Positions 34,609-43,984 of a stretch of 46,817 nt of DNA are shown here, in pieces (position 1 is the first letter of the stretch; the number at the start of each line of letters is the position of its first letter). Both the position numbers and the translations under genes were made by a program. Source of the stretch: an archaeon (lineage in GTDB: Archaea; Asgardarchaeota; Heimdallarchaeia; Heimdallarchaeales; Kariarchaeaceae); assembly GCA_024280435.1 (NCBI GenBank), contig JAJRQD010000110.1:1-46817 (forward strand), written 5' to 3'. The notes under the pieces were generated by a model. The model did not search any database. It saw only the letters and a program-made list of their open reading frames with translations, and had not been told where the DNA came from.

Positions 34609-35661
34609 ATGAGTATCGAGCAGAAAACTTTGTTCAATAAACTTATACTTGAATTATTCTCAGGTATATATACCAAAGAAGATTATCAGAAAGCAAATGC
34701 AACATATCTTGCAGGTGAATTCAGTGATGAGTGGTTATTGAAAAAATTTGATGAGACTAGTAAAATATTTAGACCTAAAATAGAGTTGGAAGAGACAAAT
34801 AAAATATTATTGAGCTTTGCAGAAGCATTATCAAAGATAGGTAATTTCAATACCACATATGGTGAATTCACAGATGTTATTGAGTATAGTGGAGATCTCA
34901 GACTATTTGCCAAGGATCTACCACTTCATGCAAGAATCGGATTCAGGCAATTGATCAGAAGAAATATCACTGAGGAGTATTTATTACTGGAAGATGCTCT
35001 GTATTATCATGCACTGGCCAAGCATTCACTAGATGAATTCAACAGTCTTATCACCACTTTGAAGAAGGAATCATATGGAGATACTAAGTTTGCAGAGCTA
35101 TTTCAAACACAGCGTATGAATATCATAACTTATTGCAGAACCTCAATCAATTTACTGTTCAGATTTCTTGAATCATTTGTTAACAGTGTAGCAGTGAATT
35201 ATTTGAAATTGAATGAACTTGATGAGGATAAGAAGAAAATACTTGAGAATACATCTGCATCTATGGTCGATCGGTACAGAGATGTTATAGAAGTGATCAA
35301 TCCCGAACATAATCTCAAAGAATACACTGATATACTGGAGGCATATCCCAAATTCTATAATAGTATATACTTATCACTTTTCAGATATGAGGAGGAGTAC
35401 AGACAAACATTGCTGTATTCAGATGAGAGCTGGATGAAGGCAATGATGGGTATATACAATCTGATAAAAGGTCTGTCTATAATATTCTGGCAGGAATGTT
35501 TTCCTAATTCTGGAATGCCTGAATATCTGAATGGATTGGATTTTGATAAATTGGAGAATAGTATGGGATACAGGATGTCAGCAGTTCAGAATAAAAGATT
35601 TGCACATGTTAAACAGAATTTCAAGAAAGATAAGAAGAAGAGAAAGAAGAAGCGAGTTTAG
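34609..35661 (+). CDS. Helical protein of unknown function
   Basis: I do not recognise this 350-residue protein. It is almost wholly helical and acidic to neutral up to about residue 330, then ends in a strongly basic tail (KKDKKKRKKKRV). The stretch ITYCRTSINLLFRFLESFVNSVAVNYLKLNEL (about 180-212) recalls the helices of HEPN-type domains, but the RxxxxH motif of HEPN nucleases is not evident, so I do not assign it. It lies between two geranylgeranyl-reductase paralogues and overlaps the second one by four bases at the stop codons. The basic tail suggests nucleic-acid or membrane contact (inference). Confidence 0.75.
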   Translation: MSIEQKTLFNKLILELFSGIYTKEDYQKANATYLAGEFSDEWLLKKFDETSKIFRPKIELEETNKILLSFAEALSKIGNFNTTYGEFTDVIEYSGDLRLFAKDLPLHARIGFRQLIRRNITEEYLLLEDALYYHALAKHSLDEFNSLITTLKKESYGDTKFAELFQTQRMNIITYCRTSINLLFRFLESFVNSVAVNYLKLNELDEDKKKILENTSASMVDRYRDVIEVINPEHNLKEYTDILEAYPKFYNSIYLSLFRYEEEYRQTLLYSDESWMKAMMGIYNLIKGLSIIFWQECFPNSGMPEYLNGLDFDKLENSMGYRMSAVQNKRFAHVKQNFKKDKKKRKKKRV

Positions 35662-37025
35662 AATTCCACTCCAATTGCATCATTCTTCAATCTGATCCAA
35701 TCTGCAAGTTTATCTGGATTTGCAGGATATTTTTCATATATATCCACCATTTTGCCAGCTCCATCGACAAGTTTTTTGATTTTCAACAGTAATCCAAATC
35801 TGGGGAATATTTTCATTGCTTTCACTAGTATTGTAAAGAAACCAACTGAAACCATATCCCCATCTAGAATCGCCTCTAACTCTGCATTGGTGATTATATT
35901 CCGCTTGAGCAGAAATTCTAGACCCGGACCATTAATCTCTCTTAGAAACTGTAAAGCCACCCATGAGATTGCATGTATCTTACCATAGTGTTTCATTATC
36001 TCAATATTATAATTCCAAAGCCCTTCTCGGGATATATCTCCCTTATCGAGTGCTTCGTTCATTGCAACTGCTGCATAGTATCCCGATACAAGTGCAGGGC
36101 CATGTCCCTCTGCTGTTGTGGGATCAGTCATACAACCTGCCTCTCCCGCAAGTAATCCTCCATTGAATGTTAGACTATCATAAGGTGGTCTAATAGGTAT
36201 CTGACCCCCACCATGGGTGAGTACAGTATAATCCTCTGGACTGAAATATTTATGCAGAGCATCTTTGTATATCTCTTTCATACTCTTATCAAATGTATTC
36301 TCTGATTTCAACCATCCAGTACCCACATTGAGTTTTTTAGGACCTTTGGTGAAAAACCATAGATATCCTGGTGGTGGGATATCTTCCAGATATGCCAGTG
36401 ATATTTCCTGTGGATATTCATGATCCTCTTTCAGCTCAATAATCTCTCTGAATGATATTGCAATATGTTCATCAGGTAGTTTTTTTCTCATACCAAGTGA
36501 GAAATTATCTGGTAATTTATTTCTGATAACTGCCTGAGTGCCAGAACAATCTGCAATCAGTTTTGCACGTACTTCATGCATCTCTTTATTTTTCAGATAC
36601 TTTATACCTTTGACATAGTTATCCTCGATAATAACTTCTCTGACAGTTGCATTGCTGATCACAGTCACACCTGCATCTTCAGCCTCTTTCAATAGTCTCT
36701 GTCCAAAGATATGTCTGTCCACTGTATATCCAGGTGCATTGAAGCTTACCTTCACATCCTTGGTCTCAACAGATAGAAATTTAAGATACTCAGATACCTC
36801 GTCTCCATTTGGTAATTCCAATCCAAATGCTTCATACAATATCTTAGTTGATGCCATATCAAGTGCATCTCCACATGTTTTATTTCCAATATTATCATGA
36901 GATTTTCTATCAACTAGCAATACTTTTCTATTGAATTTAGCCATTGAGTATGCAGTGGAGACGCCTGCTGGGCCTCCTCCTACTACAATGCAATCATATT
37001 CTGACACAAGTACAGATTTTATCAT
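35658..37025 (-). CDS. Geranylgeranyl reductase family flavoprotein, second copy
   Basis: The product has 455 residues. GGGPAG is at 16-21, followed by the family motifs GYLWFFTKGPKKLNVGTGW and GGLLAGEAGCMTDPTTAEGHGPA. It is clearly homologous to the 33118-34452 gene along its length (shared TCGDALD, FSLG/EGL-K-PD-HIA-S-REI-ELKEDH and others). One position differs in the pocket motif: WFFTKG instead of WxFPxG, so the two could prefer different isoprenoid substrates. Its start region abuts the divergent small gene at 37122. Confidence 0.88.
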   Translation of the reverse strand: MIKSVLVSEYDCIVVGGGPAGVSTAYSMAKFNRKVLLVDRKSHDNIGNKTCGDALDMASTKILYEAFGLELPNGDEVSEYLKFLSVETKDVKVSFNAPGYTVDRHIFGQRLLKEAEDAGVTVISNATVREVIIEDNYVKGIKYLKNKEMHEVRAKLIADCSGTQAVIRNKLPDNFSLGMRKKLPDEHIAISFREIIELKEDHEYPQEISLAYLEDIPPPGYLWFFTKGPKKLNVGTGWLKSENTFDKSMKEIYKDALHKYFSPEDYTVLTHGGGQIPIRPPYDSLTFNGGLLAGEAGCMTDPTTAEGHGPALVSGYYAAVAMNEALDKGDISREGLWNYNIEIMKHYGKIHAISWVALQFLREINGPGLEFLLKRNIITNAELEAILDGDMVSVGFFTILVKAMKIFPRFGLLLKIKKLVDGAGKMVDIYEKYPANPDKLADWIRLKNDAIGVEF

Positions 37026-37121
37026 AGGTATTTATTATTTATTGAATGAATTTTTCTATTGTACAAATTTTGTAGATTATTTTTCGGAATGTATTTAATA
37101 TAGTATGCTAATAATAGTAGT

Positions 37122-37397
37122 ATGATAGAGAAGAAGGATAATAAATTAGTAAAAAGTGTTATTGATAGTACAAACAAGGTAAAAGAATCAATTAATCGGG
37201 TATTTAGTGCAGATAAATTAAAAAATTCTGTTGATATGAGCAGGATTGGAATAAAGAACTCAATTGAGAAAGTGAATGAAACAACTGAGGAAGTTGTGGA
37301 TAAGATCACAGAGGGAACAAAAGATGTTGTTGATATGATCAAAGATGCGGATATAAAAGAAGCAGCCTTATTACTCTCAGGTCTGTTATTGCTTTAA
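37122..37397 (+). CDS. Small helical protein with hydrophobic C-terminus
   Basis: The 91-residue product is amphipathic and lysine-rich (VKSVIDSTNKVKESINRVF, KVNETTEEVVDKITEGTKDV) and ends in AALLLSGLLLL, a short hydrophobic tail. Heptad-like spacing of Ile/Val suggests a coiled coil attached to a membrane. I do not recognise a family. It reads divergently from the second geranylgeranyl reductase and just before CofE on the same strand, with 14 bases between. Codon content is like that of neighbours, so it is probably real. Confidence 0.55.
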   Translation: MIEKKDNKLVKSVIDSTNKVKESINRVFSADKLKNSVDMSRIGIKNSIEKVNETTEEVVDKITEGTKDVVDMIKDADIKEAALLLSGLLLL

Positions 37398-37411
37398 TTT
37401 ATAATTCCTTC

Positions 37412-38254
37412 TTGCTCAGATCATATAGATTGAAAAGAAATAGTTTAATCATATCTAATTTTAATGAACATATGGTTGTAAGTATTCATCCAGTTAAGTC
37501 TCCCCGGATAATATCATGGGGAGAAAGTGTATTTGATACTTTTGCAGAGGCATTAGAGATGGAGAATGTAGTGCTGGAAGATGGTGATGTGGTCTCTATC
37601 ACCTCAAAAGTATTCACCATGCAACAGAAATCAGCAGTATTACTGGATGATGTAAAGCCTACAATTGAGGCAAGAGAATTGGCGATTGAGGCATCTTTGG
37701 ATCCTAGAGTTGCTCAGCTGATTATTGATGAATCAAAGGGTGAGATCATTGGATCTGTGTTCCATGCAGTACTTGCAAAAACTCCATATGGGCTATCCGC
37801 AAATGCAGGTATTGATCTATCAAACTGTCCAGAGGGATATGCACTGCTACTACCCAGAGAACCTGATAAGGAGGCAGTTATTTTCAGAGATAAAATAAAA
37901 GAGAGATATGGGGTAACTGTTGCGGTGATCATAACAGATTCAAGAACAATACCACTCAGACGTGGTACTACTGCAGTTGCCATAGGAATTGCAGGTATGG
38001 AACCTATTATTGATGAGCGTGGAAATAAAGACCTCTATGGTTATACAATGAGTATTTCATCTCGTGCAATTGCTGATAATGTGGCAAACTGTACAAATCT
38101 TGTGATGGGTGAGACTGATGAACAGATACCATTTGCTGTTGCCAGGGGTATTGAGTACAAACAATCCACTGATATGACTATGCTTACTGCACTCATGCCT
38201 GAAGATCAGTGTCTTTATTTTGCTCCTCTGATGAAGCTGATTGCTCAGAAATAA
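37412..38254 (+). CDS. cofE: Coenzyme F420-0:L-glutamate ligase
   Basis: This 280-residue protein matches CofE, which adds gamma-linked glutamates to F420-0. Seen in the sequence: VLEDGDVVSITSKV (about 55), the central DSRTIPLRRGTTAVAIGIAG block (about 177-196) and the KDLYGYTMSISSRAIADNVAN stretch (about 208-228), all hallmark CofE segments. The first 20 or so residues may not belong: an internal ATG at 37472 (MVVSIHPVKS) gives the usual CofE start (about 260 residues). Its presence implies F420-dependent redox enzymes elsewhere. It overlaps the convergent membrane zinc-ribbon gene by 62 bases. Confidence 0.9.
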   Translation: MLRSYRLKRNSLIISNFNEHMVVSIHPVKSPRIISWGESVFDTFAEALEMENVVLEDGDVVSITSKVFTMQQKSAVLLDDVKPTIEARELAIEASLDPRVAQLIIDESKGEIIGSVFHAVLAKTPYGLSANAGIDLSNCPEGYALLLPREPDKEAVIFRDKIKERYGVTVAVIITDSRTIPLRRGTTAVAIGIAGMEPIIDERGNKDLYGYTMSISSRAIADNVANCTNLVMGETDEQIPFAVARGIEYKQSTDMTMLTALMPEDQCLYFAPLMKLIAQK

Positions 38255-39002
38255 TTCTCTCATCACATATCTGGCAGAATTTACTTTTTGCAGAGATATA
38301 ACTTCTACACGCAGGACATACAATTGGTTCCTCTCTGCTGGCAATAATACTAAGTCTTCTAGATGATATATCTAGTTCAGTTTTATTATCATATATCTCC
38401 TCTTCAATACTGAATTTACTCTTGATAAGGAAATAATGAATAATACTCCAAGAAATAAGTATACTGATGGTAATACTCGTACCTGAACTAAAGCTGGTGA
38501 ATAGAATGATGAATATGAATATACTAAGTATGAAAAATGGTATGTACATAATGATGGTATACCATAATCCTGCAATCATTCCCAGTACTAGTACCGAAAT
38601 AATGTAGGTTATCAAAACAGAGTTGATAGATCTGTCACTCTCCTCTACTTCCAGAGTATTCTCAATAGATTCTCTCAATTCATCAAATTCATTGTTCAAA
38701 TCTATATCTCGCATGAATTTATCACTGGATACCAGCATATAGGCTGCAATAAAATCAATGAATAATGCAATTAGAAAGGAGTATGGAAAATTGGATAATA
38801 TATACAGCAATAAAGGTATTTCTGTATTTGCCACCTCAAATAATGCAACGCTGAATTTTGCAGTTAATGAAATTGTGAAAGCAAAAAATGTATGTGTTAG
38901 ACCAATTATACCAATGAACATGGCAATAAAGAGATACTGATCATCTTCTCTCTGTTTTTGCCATAATGGAGTAATTTCGAATAAATTGAATAAGTTTACC
39001 AC
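38193..39002 (-). CDS. Membrane protein with C-terminal zinc ribbon
   Basis: The 269-residue product has four to six hydrophobic segments (about 25-45, 55-80, 125-150, 152-190) in two pairs, an acidic loop (about 92-120), and a C-terminal double-CxxC zinc ribbon (CPACRSYISAKSKFCQIC). This combination is common in archaeal membrane proteins of unknown function. The last 20 residues lie in DNA that also encodes the end of CofE on the other strand. It reads away from the kae1 gene with its start only 25 bases from the kae1 stop region, so the two may be co-transcribed (both on the minus strand). Confidence 0.7.
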   Translation of the reverse strand: MVNLFNLFEITPLWQKQREDDQYLFIAMFIGIIGLTHTFFAFTISLTAKFSVALFEVANTEIPLLLYILSNFPYSFLIALFIDFIAAYMLVSSDKFMRDIDLNNEFDELRESIENTLEVEESDRSINSVLITYIISVLVLGMIAGLWYTIIMYIPFFILSIFIFIILFTSFSSGTSITISILISWSIIHYFLIKSKFSIEEEIYDNKTELDISSRRLSIIASREEPIVCPACRSYISAKSKFCQICDERIISEQSASSEEQNKDTDLQA

Positions 39003-39027
39003 ATTTTGATATTATAGTGATATTATT

Positions 39028-40065
39028 TCAAATTAAGTTATTTATCTCGTTTTCAAGCCAAATCAACTCAACCTCTTCAGGTCTCCATCTTTGTCTTACC
39101 AGTGTATCTTCTATGTTCTGTGTGTGTCCTGCCTGATGCATAAGTATTCCATTCCATGCGATCATAGCACCGTTATCTATGGCAACAGGTGCTGGTAATC
39201 CCACAAATTTAGCTCCGTGTATCTCTGCCATCTGCTCAAGCATTTTCTTCAATCTGCTATTTGCAGCCACACCTCCACACACAAGTAATTCTTTCTTTCC
39301 CGTATGTGCAAGAGCTCTCTCAGCCACCTCTGTCAGCATAGCAAAAGCAGTTTCCTGCAGGCTGAAACACACTTCATCTACTGGTATACCTGATTTTGCC
39401 AGCTTGATTGCTGCTGTCAACAGACCACTGAATGATATATCAAATCCTTTCACAGTATAGGGTAACTCATGAAATATATCTCCACCCCTTTCTTTTGCCA
39501 TATTTGCATATTCCTCAACTACTGCACCCATTGGCTTTTCTGAGTTATCAAACTGCATTTCCCTTCCAAATACATCCAGACAATTTCCAATTGGAATATC
39601 CAGTGTTTCACCAAATACTCTGTATCTACCCTCTGCCAGTGCAATTACCTGTGAATTGCCACCCGATACATAAAGCGCTATTGGATCGTCAAGTTGCCCT
39701 ATTAATTTTCCAATCTCTACATGTGCTACTTGATGATTAACCCCAATTATGGGTTTATTAAGTTTCACTGCAAGTGTTCTTGCTGCAACTGCATCTACCC
39801 TCAGACAAGGTCCCATTCCAGATCCCTGTGTGAAACATATAAGATCTAGATCTGCTGAGGTGATATTTGCCTGTTTCAATCCTAGATTGATTAGCTTGGA
39901 CACATTATCTGCATGATGCTCTGCTGCATCTCTTGGAATAACTCCTTTTCCAATTCCAGGCTTGTAAGTCTTAACATTGTTAGCTAGTATCTCACCATCA
40001 CTATTCACAATGGCAACTCCTAGTTTATCTGCTGAGGATTCTATACCTATTGCAATCAGAGTCAT
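39028..40065 (-). CDS. kae1: Kae1/TsaD tRNA threonylcarbamoyl transferase subunit
   Basis: This 345-residue protein is the catalytic KEOPS subunit that transfers threonylcarbamoyl to A37 of ANN-reading tRNAs. Visible: GIESSADKLGVAIV at the start (ATPase phosphate 1), the metal-binding histidines H111 and H115 in NHQVAH, ALYVSGGNSQVIAL near 145, and GGVAANSRLKKML near 253. The canonical archaeal NHCIAH is NHQVAH here. It is not fused to the Bud32 kinase, unlike some euryarchaeal forms. It precedes the membrane zinc-ribbon gene on the same strand. Confidence 0.95.
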   Translation of the reverse strand: MTLIAIGIESSADKLGVAIVNSDGEILANNVKTYKPGIGKGVIPRDAAEHHADNVSKLINLGLKQANITSADLDLICFTQGSGMGPCLRVDAVAARTLAVKLNKPIIGVNHQVAHVEIGKLIGQLDDPIALYVSGGNSQVIALAEGRYRVFGETLDIPIGNCLDVFGREMQFDNSEKPMGAVVEEYANMAKERGGDIFHELPYTVKGFDISFSGLLTAAIKLAKSGIPVDEVCFSLQETAFAMLTEVAERALAHTGKKELLVCGGVAANSRLKKMLEQMAEIHGAKFVGLPAPVAIDNGAMIAWNGILMHQAGHTQNIEDTLVRQRWRPEEVELIWLENEINNLI

Positions 40066-40113
40066 ATAATTTCAGAAGTACAATGTATATTAAAAAAGAT
40101 AATGATATTTGAA

Positions 40114-40929
40114 TTATCCAGCAGTCAGTTTATAGAATTTATATCTATTATATTCTTCAAATCCAAATGATTTGTAAAGATCAATAGCAATATCATTATT
40201 CTCATTGACAAATAGAGTTGGTAATCTTTTGGTACGTAGCACTCCAAGAATACATGCAGTGGTGATGGCTCTTCCCAGTCCAATCTTTCTGTACTCTTTC
40301 TTCACATGTATATTTCCAATCTGTACTGTCAGGGGTGTTTCAAAATGTGCACCACCCACTGCAATGATCTCATCATTATCCTCTGCAATAACAAAAATAT
40401 CAGTATCTAATTGATGTTTATTGAAAAATCCTTGGTGTTCCACACTATCAAAATACTCTTGAATTCTATCTGCATCCTCATGTTTGGCACCCCTGATCTC
40501 TGGTAGATTGGAAATATCCATCACCTCAATCTCTTTTTTTGCAAGTTGCATTGCCACATCTGTGAATTGTAACTCTGAACTGAAATCCTTCCAATCAGCC
40601 CACGGCGGAATAATATTCTGATTATTTATCTCCGCAGGAAATGGGGCATAGAACTCTTTTATACCCAGGAAGTTAATCATAGAATGTATACTTTCCCAAG
40701 CTTCGGGAATAGTTGGTGGTAACACCACGGTTGGTAGATCAAATCCATGGAATACACTCCATCCACCAATAATTCTGTCATTATTCACTATTTTGTATAT
40801 ATCTGATATTCTATTCATCGGCGCATGTATATCGCCAATAATTATATGGTTATACAGAAGATCATCCAATAACTCTGCAATAATACCTGCATGCTCTTTT
40901 GGACTGTTTGCAAAAGATGTAGTAATCAT
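40114..40929 (-). CDS. GNAT-family N-acetyltransferase
   Basis: The 271-residue product has a GNAT domain in the C-terminal half: EDNDEIIAVGGAHF, then IGNIHVKKEYRKIGLGRAI with the acetyl-CoA motif RKIGLG (about 214-219), then LFVNENNDIAIDLYKSFGF near 246. The N-terminal 130 residues form a second, degenerate alpha/beta half, so it may be a GNAT duplication. The substrate is unknown. It is 48 bases upstream of kae1 on the same strand; RimI-type GNATs are often found beside tsaD in prokaryotes, but this protein is longer and its N-terminal half is not RimI-like. Confidence 0.85.
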   Translation of the reverse strand: MITTSFANSPKEHAGIIAELLDDLLYNHIIIGDIHAPMNRISDIYKIVNNDRIIGGWSVFHGFDLPTVVLPPTIPEAWESIHSMINFLGIKEFYAPFPAEINNQNIIPPWADWKDFSSELQFTDVAMQLAKKEIEVMDISNLPEIRGAKHEDADRIQEYFDSVEHQGFFNKHQLDTDIFVIAEDNDEIIAVGGAHFETPLTVQIGNIHVKKEYRKIGLGRAITTACILGVLRTKRLPTLFVNENNDIAIDLYKSFGFEEYNRYKFYKLTAG

Positions 40930-40991
40930 ATTTTTTTATTCTATTGGATCTTTTTCTTTTTTATGCAACTGATCAGTATTAATAATGCCCT

Positions 40992-41738
40992 TCAATCGTG
41001 ATGATGTATAGTACCATCTTCATGAGCATGCCCATGGCTGTGTTTACCAAACTGAATAATATTGAATTCCCATAACAATGTCAATACTGCGATAATAATT
41101 AACATGATTGCTACTAGAGATTCAAAATTAGCCAGTATTTTGTCAAGAAATATATCCTTGAAGCCAAATAGAATGAAAGTGATAATTGAAGCAGTTACCA
41201 TATGACCGAGTGCCCATGCAATGCTAAGAGATATTGTTTTCTTCAGATCTGGAGCTCTTAATAATATTGATGATATTGCAACAACATGATCTGCATCCAT
41301 ACTGTGCTTTATTCCCAGGATAAATGCGATGACAAACAATGCACCGGTGATATCCTCATTGATTATCGGTGATACTAGATTGACTGTCTCACCACCTAGT
41401 AATGAATATAATCCATAAGATAGTGTTATCAATGCAATTGATACATTGACAATTCTAATTATTTTCTCCTGTCCATACTTTGAGAATGGTAATTTAACCA
41501 GCATTGAGAATAATATCATGCCGAATACCACTCCAAGGGTAAATATGAATAGGCCAGTAAATATCTGAATATAATCAGAAAGACCTAGTGATAATGTGAA
41601 CAATAGTAGTAGTTCATCATTGGATGCTAATCCATGAATTATACCTATGCCTGATATGGCAGTATGCTCACCTTTATACTCCAGTATGCTCAGATGGGCA
41701 TGTGTCATGTCTTGAACCTTATTAGTCTCAGGACTCAT
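40992..41738 (-). CDS. NicO/UreH-type nickel/cobalt transporter with His-rich tail
   Basis: The 248-residue membrane protein has two halves. The first (about 30-122) has GIIHGLASNDE followed by four hydrophobic segments; the second (about 135-230) has the metal motif GIKHSMDADHV (HxxDADH) and WALGHMV. A His-rich tail (HSHGHAHEDGTIHHHD) is at the C-terminus. In the UreH/NicO proteins I know the HxxDADH half comes first, so the order here appears swapped. It may supply nickel to the Ni superoxide dismutase 4.4 kb away (inference). It reads away from the 41906 gene. Confidence 0.8.
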   Translation of the reverse strand: MSPETNKVQDMTHAHLSILEYKGEHTAISGIGIIHGLASNDELLLLFTLSLGLSDYIQIFTGLFIFTLGVVFGMILFSMLVKLPFSKYGQEKIIRIVNVSIALITLSYGLYSLLGGETVNLVSPIINEDITGALFVIAFILGIKHSMDADHVVAISSILLRAPDLKKTISLSIAWALGHMVTASIITFILFGFKDIFLDKILANFESLVAIMLIIIAVLTLLWEFNIIQFGKHSHGHAHEDGTIHHHD

Positions 41739-41905
41739 AATTGTATACTAAAAATATTAATTATAAGCGTTGTTATTACAGAGATTATCCAAAAATAGAA
41801 TAAAATTATACTGTTTAAACTATATATCTATCATATTCTAAAATTAAGCAATGCAAATACGCATCTTTCTAAGTCCTTTTAAAAATAAAATATAAATATG
41901 ATATA

Positions 41906-42112
41906 ATGAAATATATAAATTTTGAGGAAATAGAATTTATTCCTCCTAAATTAATTAGAAGATTGCAACGAGTACTAGATCACGACGAGACAGAAATTGA
42001 TGAGAGATTTGAGTCTGTAGAACAATTCAATCAGAGTAAAACCTTTGATCTGAATCTGGGCAATGTGTTGTTGATAAATTGGAGCTTGCAACAAAATGAG
42101 TGCTATGCCTGA
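41906..42112 (+). CDS. Possible small leader protein upstream of the nuclease-like gene
   Basis: The frame encodes 68 acidic residues (MKYINFEEIEFIPPKLIRRL, then DETEIDERFESVEQFN). Its last 17 bases overlap the start of the 595-residue gene in another frame, the arrangement of translationally coupled genes. The composition is protein-like rather than random. No ribosome-binding site or known family is visible. It could also be an artefact of the long gene starting upstream by a frameshift; the two would need to be read together to tell. Confidence 0.4.
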   Translation: MKYINFEEIEFIPPKLIRRLQRVLDHDETEIDERFESVEQFNQSKTFDLNLGNVLLINWSLQQNECYA

Positions 42113-43883
42113 TTTACCCGAAGACAAGCTGCCCTCTCTCGTAAAATACCGTTGGAAATTCATTAAAACAGCCATATATAATCTATCGGCTGGCTATCCC
42201 AAATTTGAACTGGTAAAGGCATTACTGGAATTGAGAGAGACACATACAGTTGCTCCTAATCTAGCTGAGATTACTAGTTTTACCGGTTTTGATAATGCAA
42301 TTCATTCTATCATGAGATGGGAGTGGGAAGAGACCAAAGATCTTGGAAATCTGAAAACAGATGTTGTTGAGATAGGTAAACTTGGTGCTGAACTGATGAT
42401 CCTCCATACTCTCAAAGAATCAATTCGTAATAATTTACTAGTATGGGAGAATGAAGAATTGAAAGAGACAAGATTCGGCAGTGTTCATTTCAGCAATCTC
42501 AATTCATTCAATGTGGAGGTAACAGGTTCTCGTATTGATATAGCAAGAAAGAGATTTCATCAGGAAAGAGCATCAAAGCAGCAGAAAAAATTGGATCCAA
42601 TTGCAAAATTAACCTCTGTTAAAAGTTTGTACTGGGAGAATTCAATTCTGATGTTACTGAGATCTCCATTAACTTTCTACAGGACAATGCAGATGCTGAG
42701 AGAGGAACAGCATGGTCAGTTATTAGAATTCCACTCAAAACTGATTCAGAGATCCAAGATAACTGATGAGGGACTGATTAAAATCAGATTGACCCGGGAT
42801 TCCAAGGCAGATCGATTGATGCAGATACTTACTCCACCAAAGAATAAGGAGGACAGGCGTCCTAAATTCACCAGTGCACTGAGAATAGAAGATGATCGCA
42901 ACGATGGTAAAGTTGAATATTATGTATCAGTAGGTGCATTATCAATGTTTGTAATGTTTATCTCTGGATTTAACAGTGATAATCTTGATGAGAAGTCAAG
43001 ACGTGCTGAGAAAGCAGTTGGAGAGGTAATTGAGAGTACTAAGTACTGGAAAGTATTGGAATCGAATACAGATGTAATTCAGAATAGAAATGAGGTTATC
43101 ACAGAGATTGATATTATTGCACAATCAATCATGGACCCTGGCATAATACTCACCTTTGAGGTGAAGGATTTCTCTTTCTGGAAAGGTTGGATGTGGCGAC
43201 AGGGATCTCATATGCGACGAGAATACTATGAGAAGGCAGTTGCCAAGTTGCCAATCAAGGAGGAATTCATACGTGATAAGTATGATGATGTAAGAGAGAT
43301 CAGATCTTACATTGTTACAAGTATACCCGAAGGATATACCAAGATAGATGATACTCAGTTGGTATATCTTGCAGATCTTCCATATTTTCTTGCAAAATTA
43401 TCAGATCAGGATGTTGTTAAGAGAAAGACATACTATGGTAGTAATTATCTGATCCGGTATTTTGAGAGGTTACAGATGGATTATTTCAATGCTAATAAAC
43501 TATCTGACCCCATATACAATCGTATCAAGGATAATGATAAGCTAAGAATGCGATTAGCAGCACACAAAGAGGATTATGCTAAACTACTATCTGTGTATCG
43601 TGTACTGAACTCTGAGATGGAGACTGCCAAAGTATCAACTAAACTTGCTGCAAATAGATTGCTCAAAGATCAAGGTGAACGACATTATCAGCTAGAAGAG
43701 GAGTACAATAAATATAAAGCTGAGCTTGAGAAGATAAAGAGAGATCTCAAGATAAAAGTTAAAGCATTGCGAGAGGTCAAGGAGAAGTATAATGAGGTAC
43801 TTGCTGTGATAAAGAATAATGATGGTGAGATTAAACGATTGAACACCTCTAAGAACAGATTGTTGGCAGCAAGATTATTTTAA
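42096..43883 (+). CDS. Putative PD-(D/E)XK nuclease-like protein with C-terminal coiled coil
   Basis: The product has 595 residues. I do not recognise a named family. Residues about 300-420 have a restriction-endonuclease-like order: a helix with E305, then the strand EVITEIDIIAQ with D339, then ILTFEVKDFSFW with E355-x-K357 (D-x15-E-x-K), and a later YIVTSIPEG strand. Residues about 500-595 form a long charged coiled coil (ALREVKEKYNEVL). The N-terminal 290 residues are helical with a basic patch (RKRFHQERASKQQKK). It sits 101 bases before nth on the same strand. A role in DNA repair or defence is inference. Confidence 0.6.
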   Translation: MSAMPDLPEDKLPSLVKYRWKFIKTAIYNLSAGYPKFELVKALLELRETHTVAPNLAEITSFTGFDNAIHSIMRWEWEETKDLGNLKTDVVEIGKLGAELMILHTLKESIRNNLLVWENEELKETRFGSVHFSNLNSFNVEVTGSRIDIARKRFHQERASKQQKKLDPIAKLTSVKSLYWENSILMLLRSPLTFYRTMQMLREEQHGQLLEFHSKLIQRSKITDEGLIKIRLTRDSKADRLMQILTPPKNKEDRRPKFTSALRIEDDRNDGKVEYYVSVGALSMFVMFISGFNSDNLDEKSRRAEKAVGEVIESTKYWKVLESNTDVIQNRNEVITEIDIIAQSIMDPGIILTFEVKDFSFWKGWMWRQGSHMRREYYEKAVAKLPIKEEFIRDKYDDVREIRSYIVTSIPEGYTKIDDTQLVYLADLPYFLAKLSDQDVVKRKTYYGSNYLIRYFERLQMDYFNANKLSDPIYNRIKDNDKLRMRLAAHKEDYAKLLSVYRVLNSEMETAKVSTKLAANRLLKDQGERHYQLEEEYNKYKAELEKIKRDLKIKVKALREVKEKYNEVLAVIKNNDGEIKRLNTSKNRLLAARLF

Positions 43884-43984
43884 AAGAATACACGGTATAA
43901 AATCTTCAATATAAGCAATAAATAGGTATAAATTCATATTCTTCAATCAATATATTTTCAATTGATAGTAATAGTATCAGATCA

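Noticed and set aside
37122-37397. Small protein as a candidate ubiquitin-like modifier
   Set aside because: It has no C-terminal glycine pair and is a helical, membrane-tail protein, not a beta-grasp fold.
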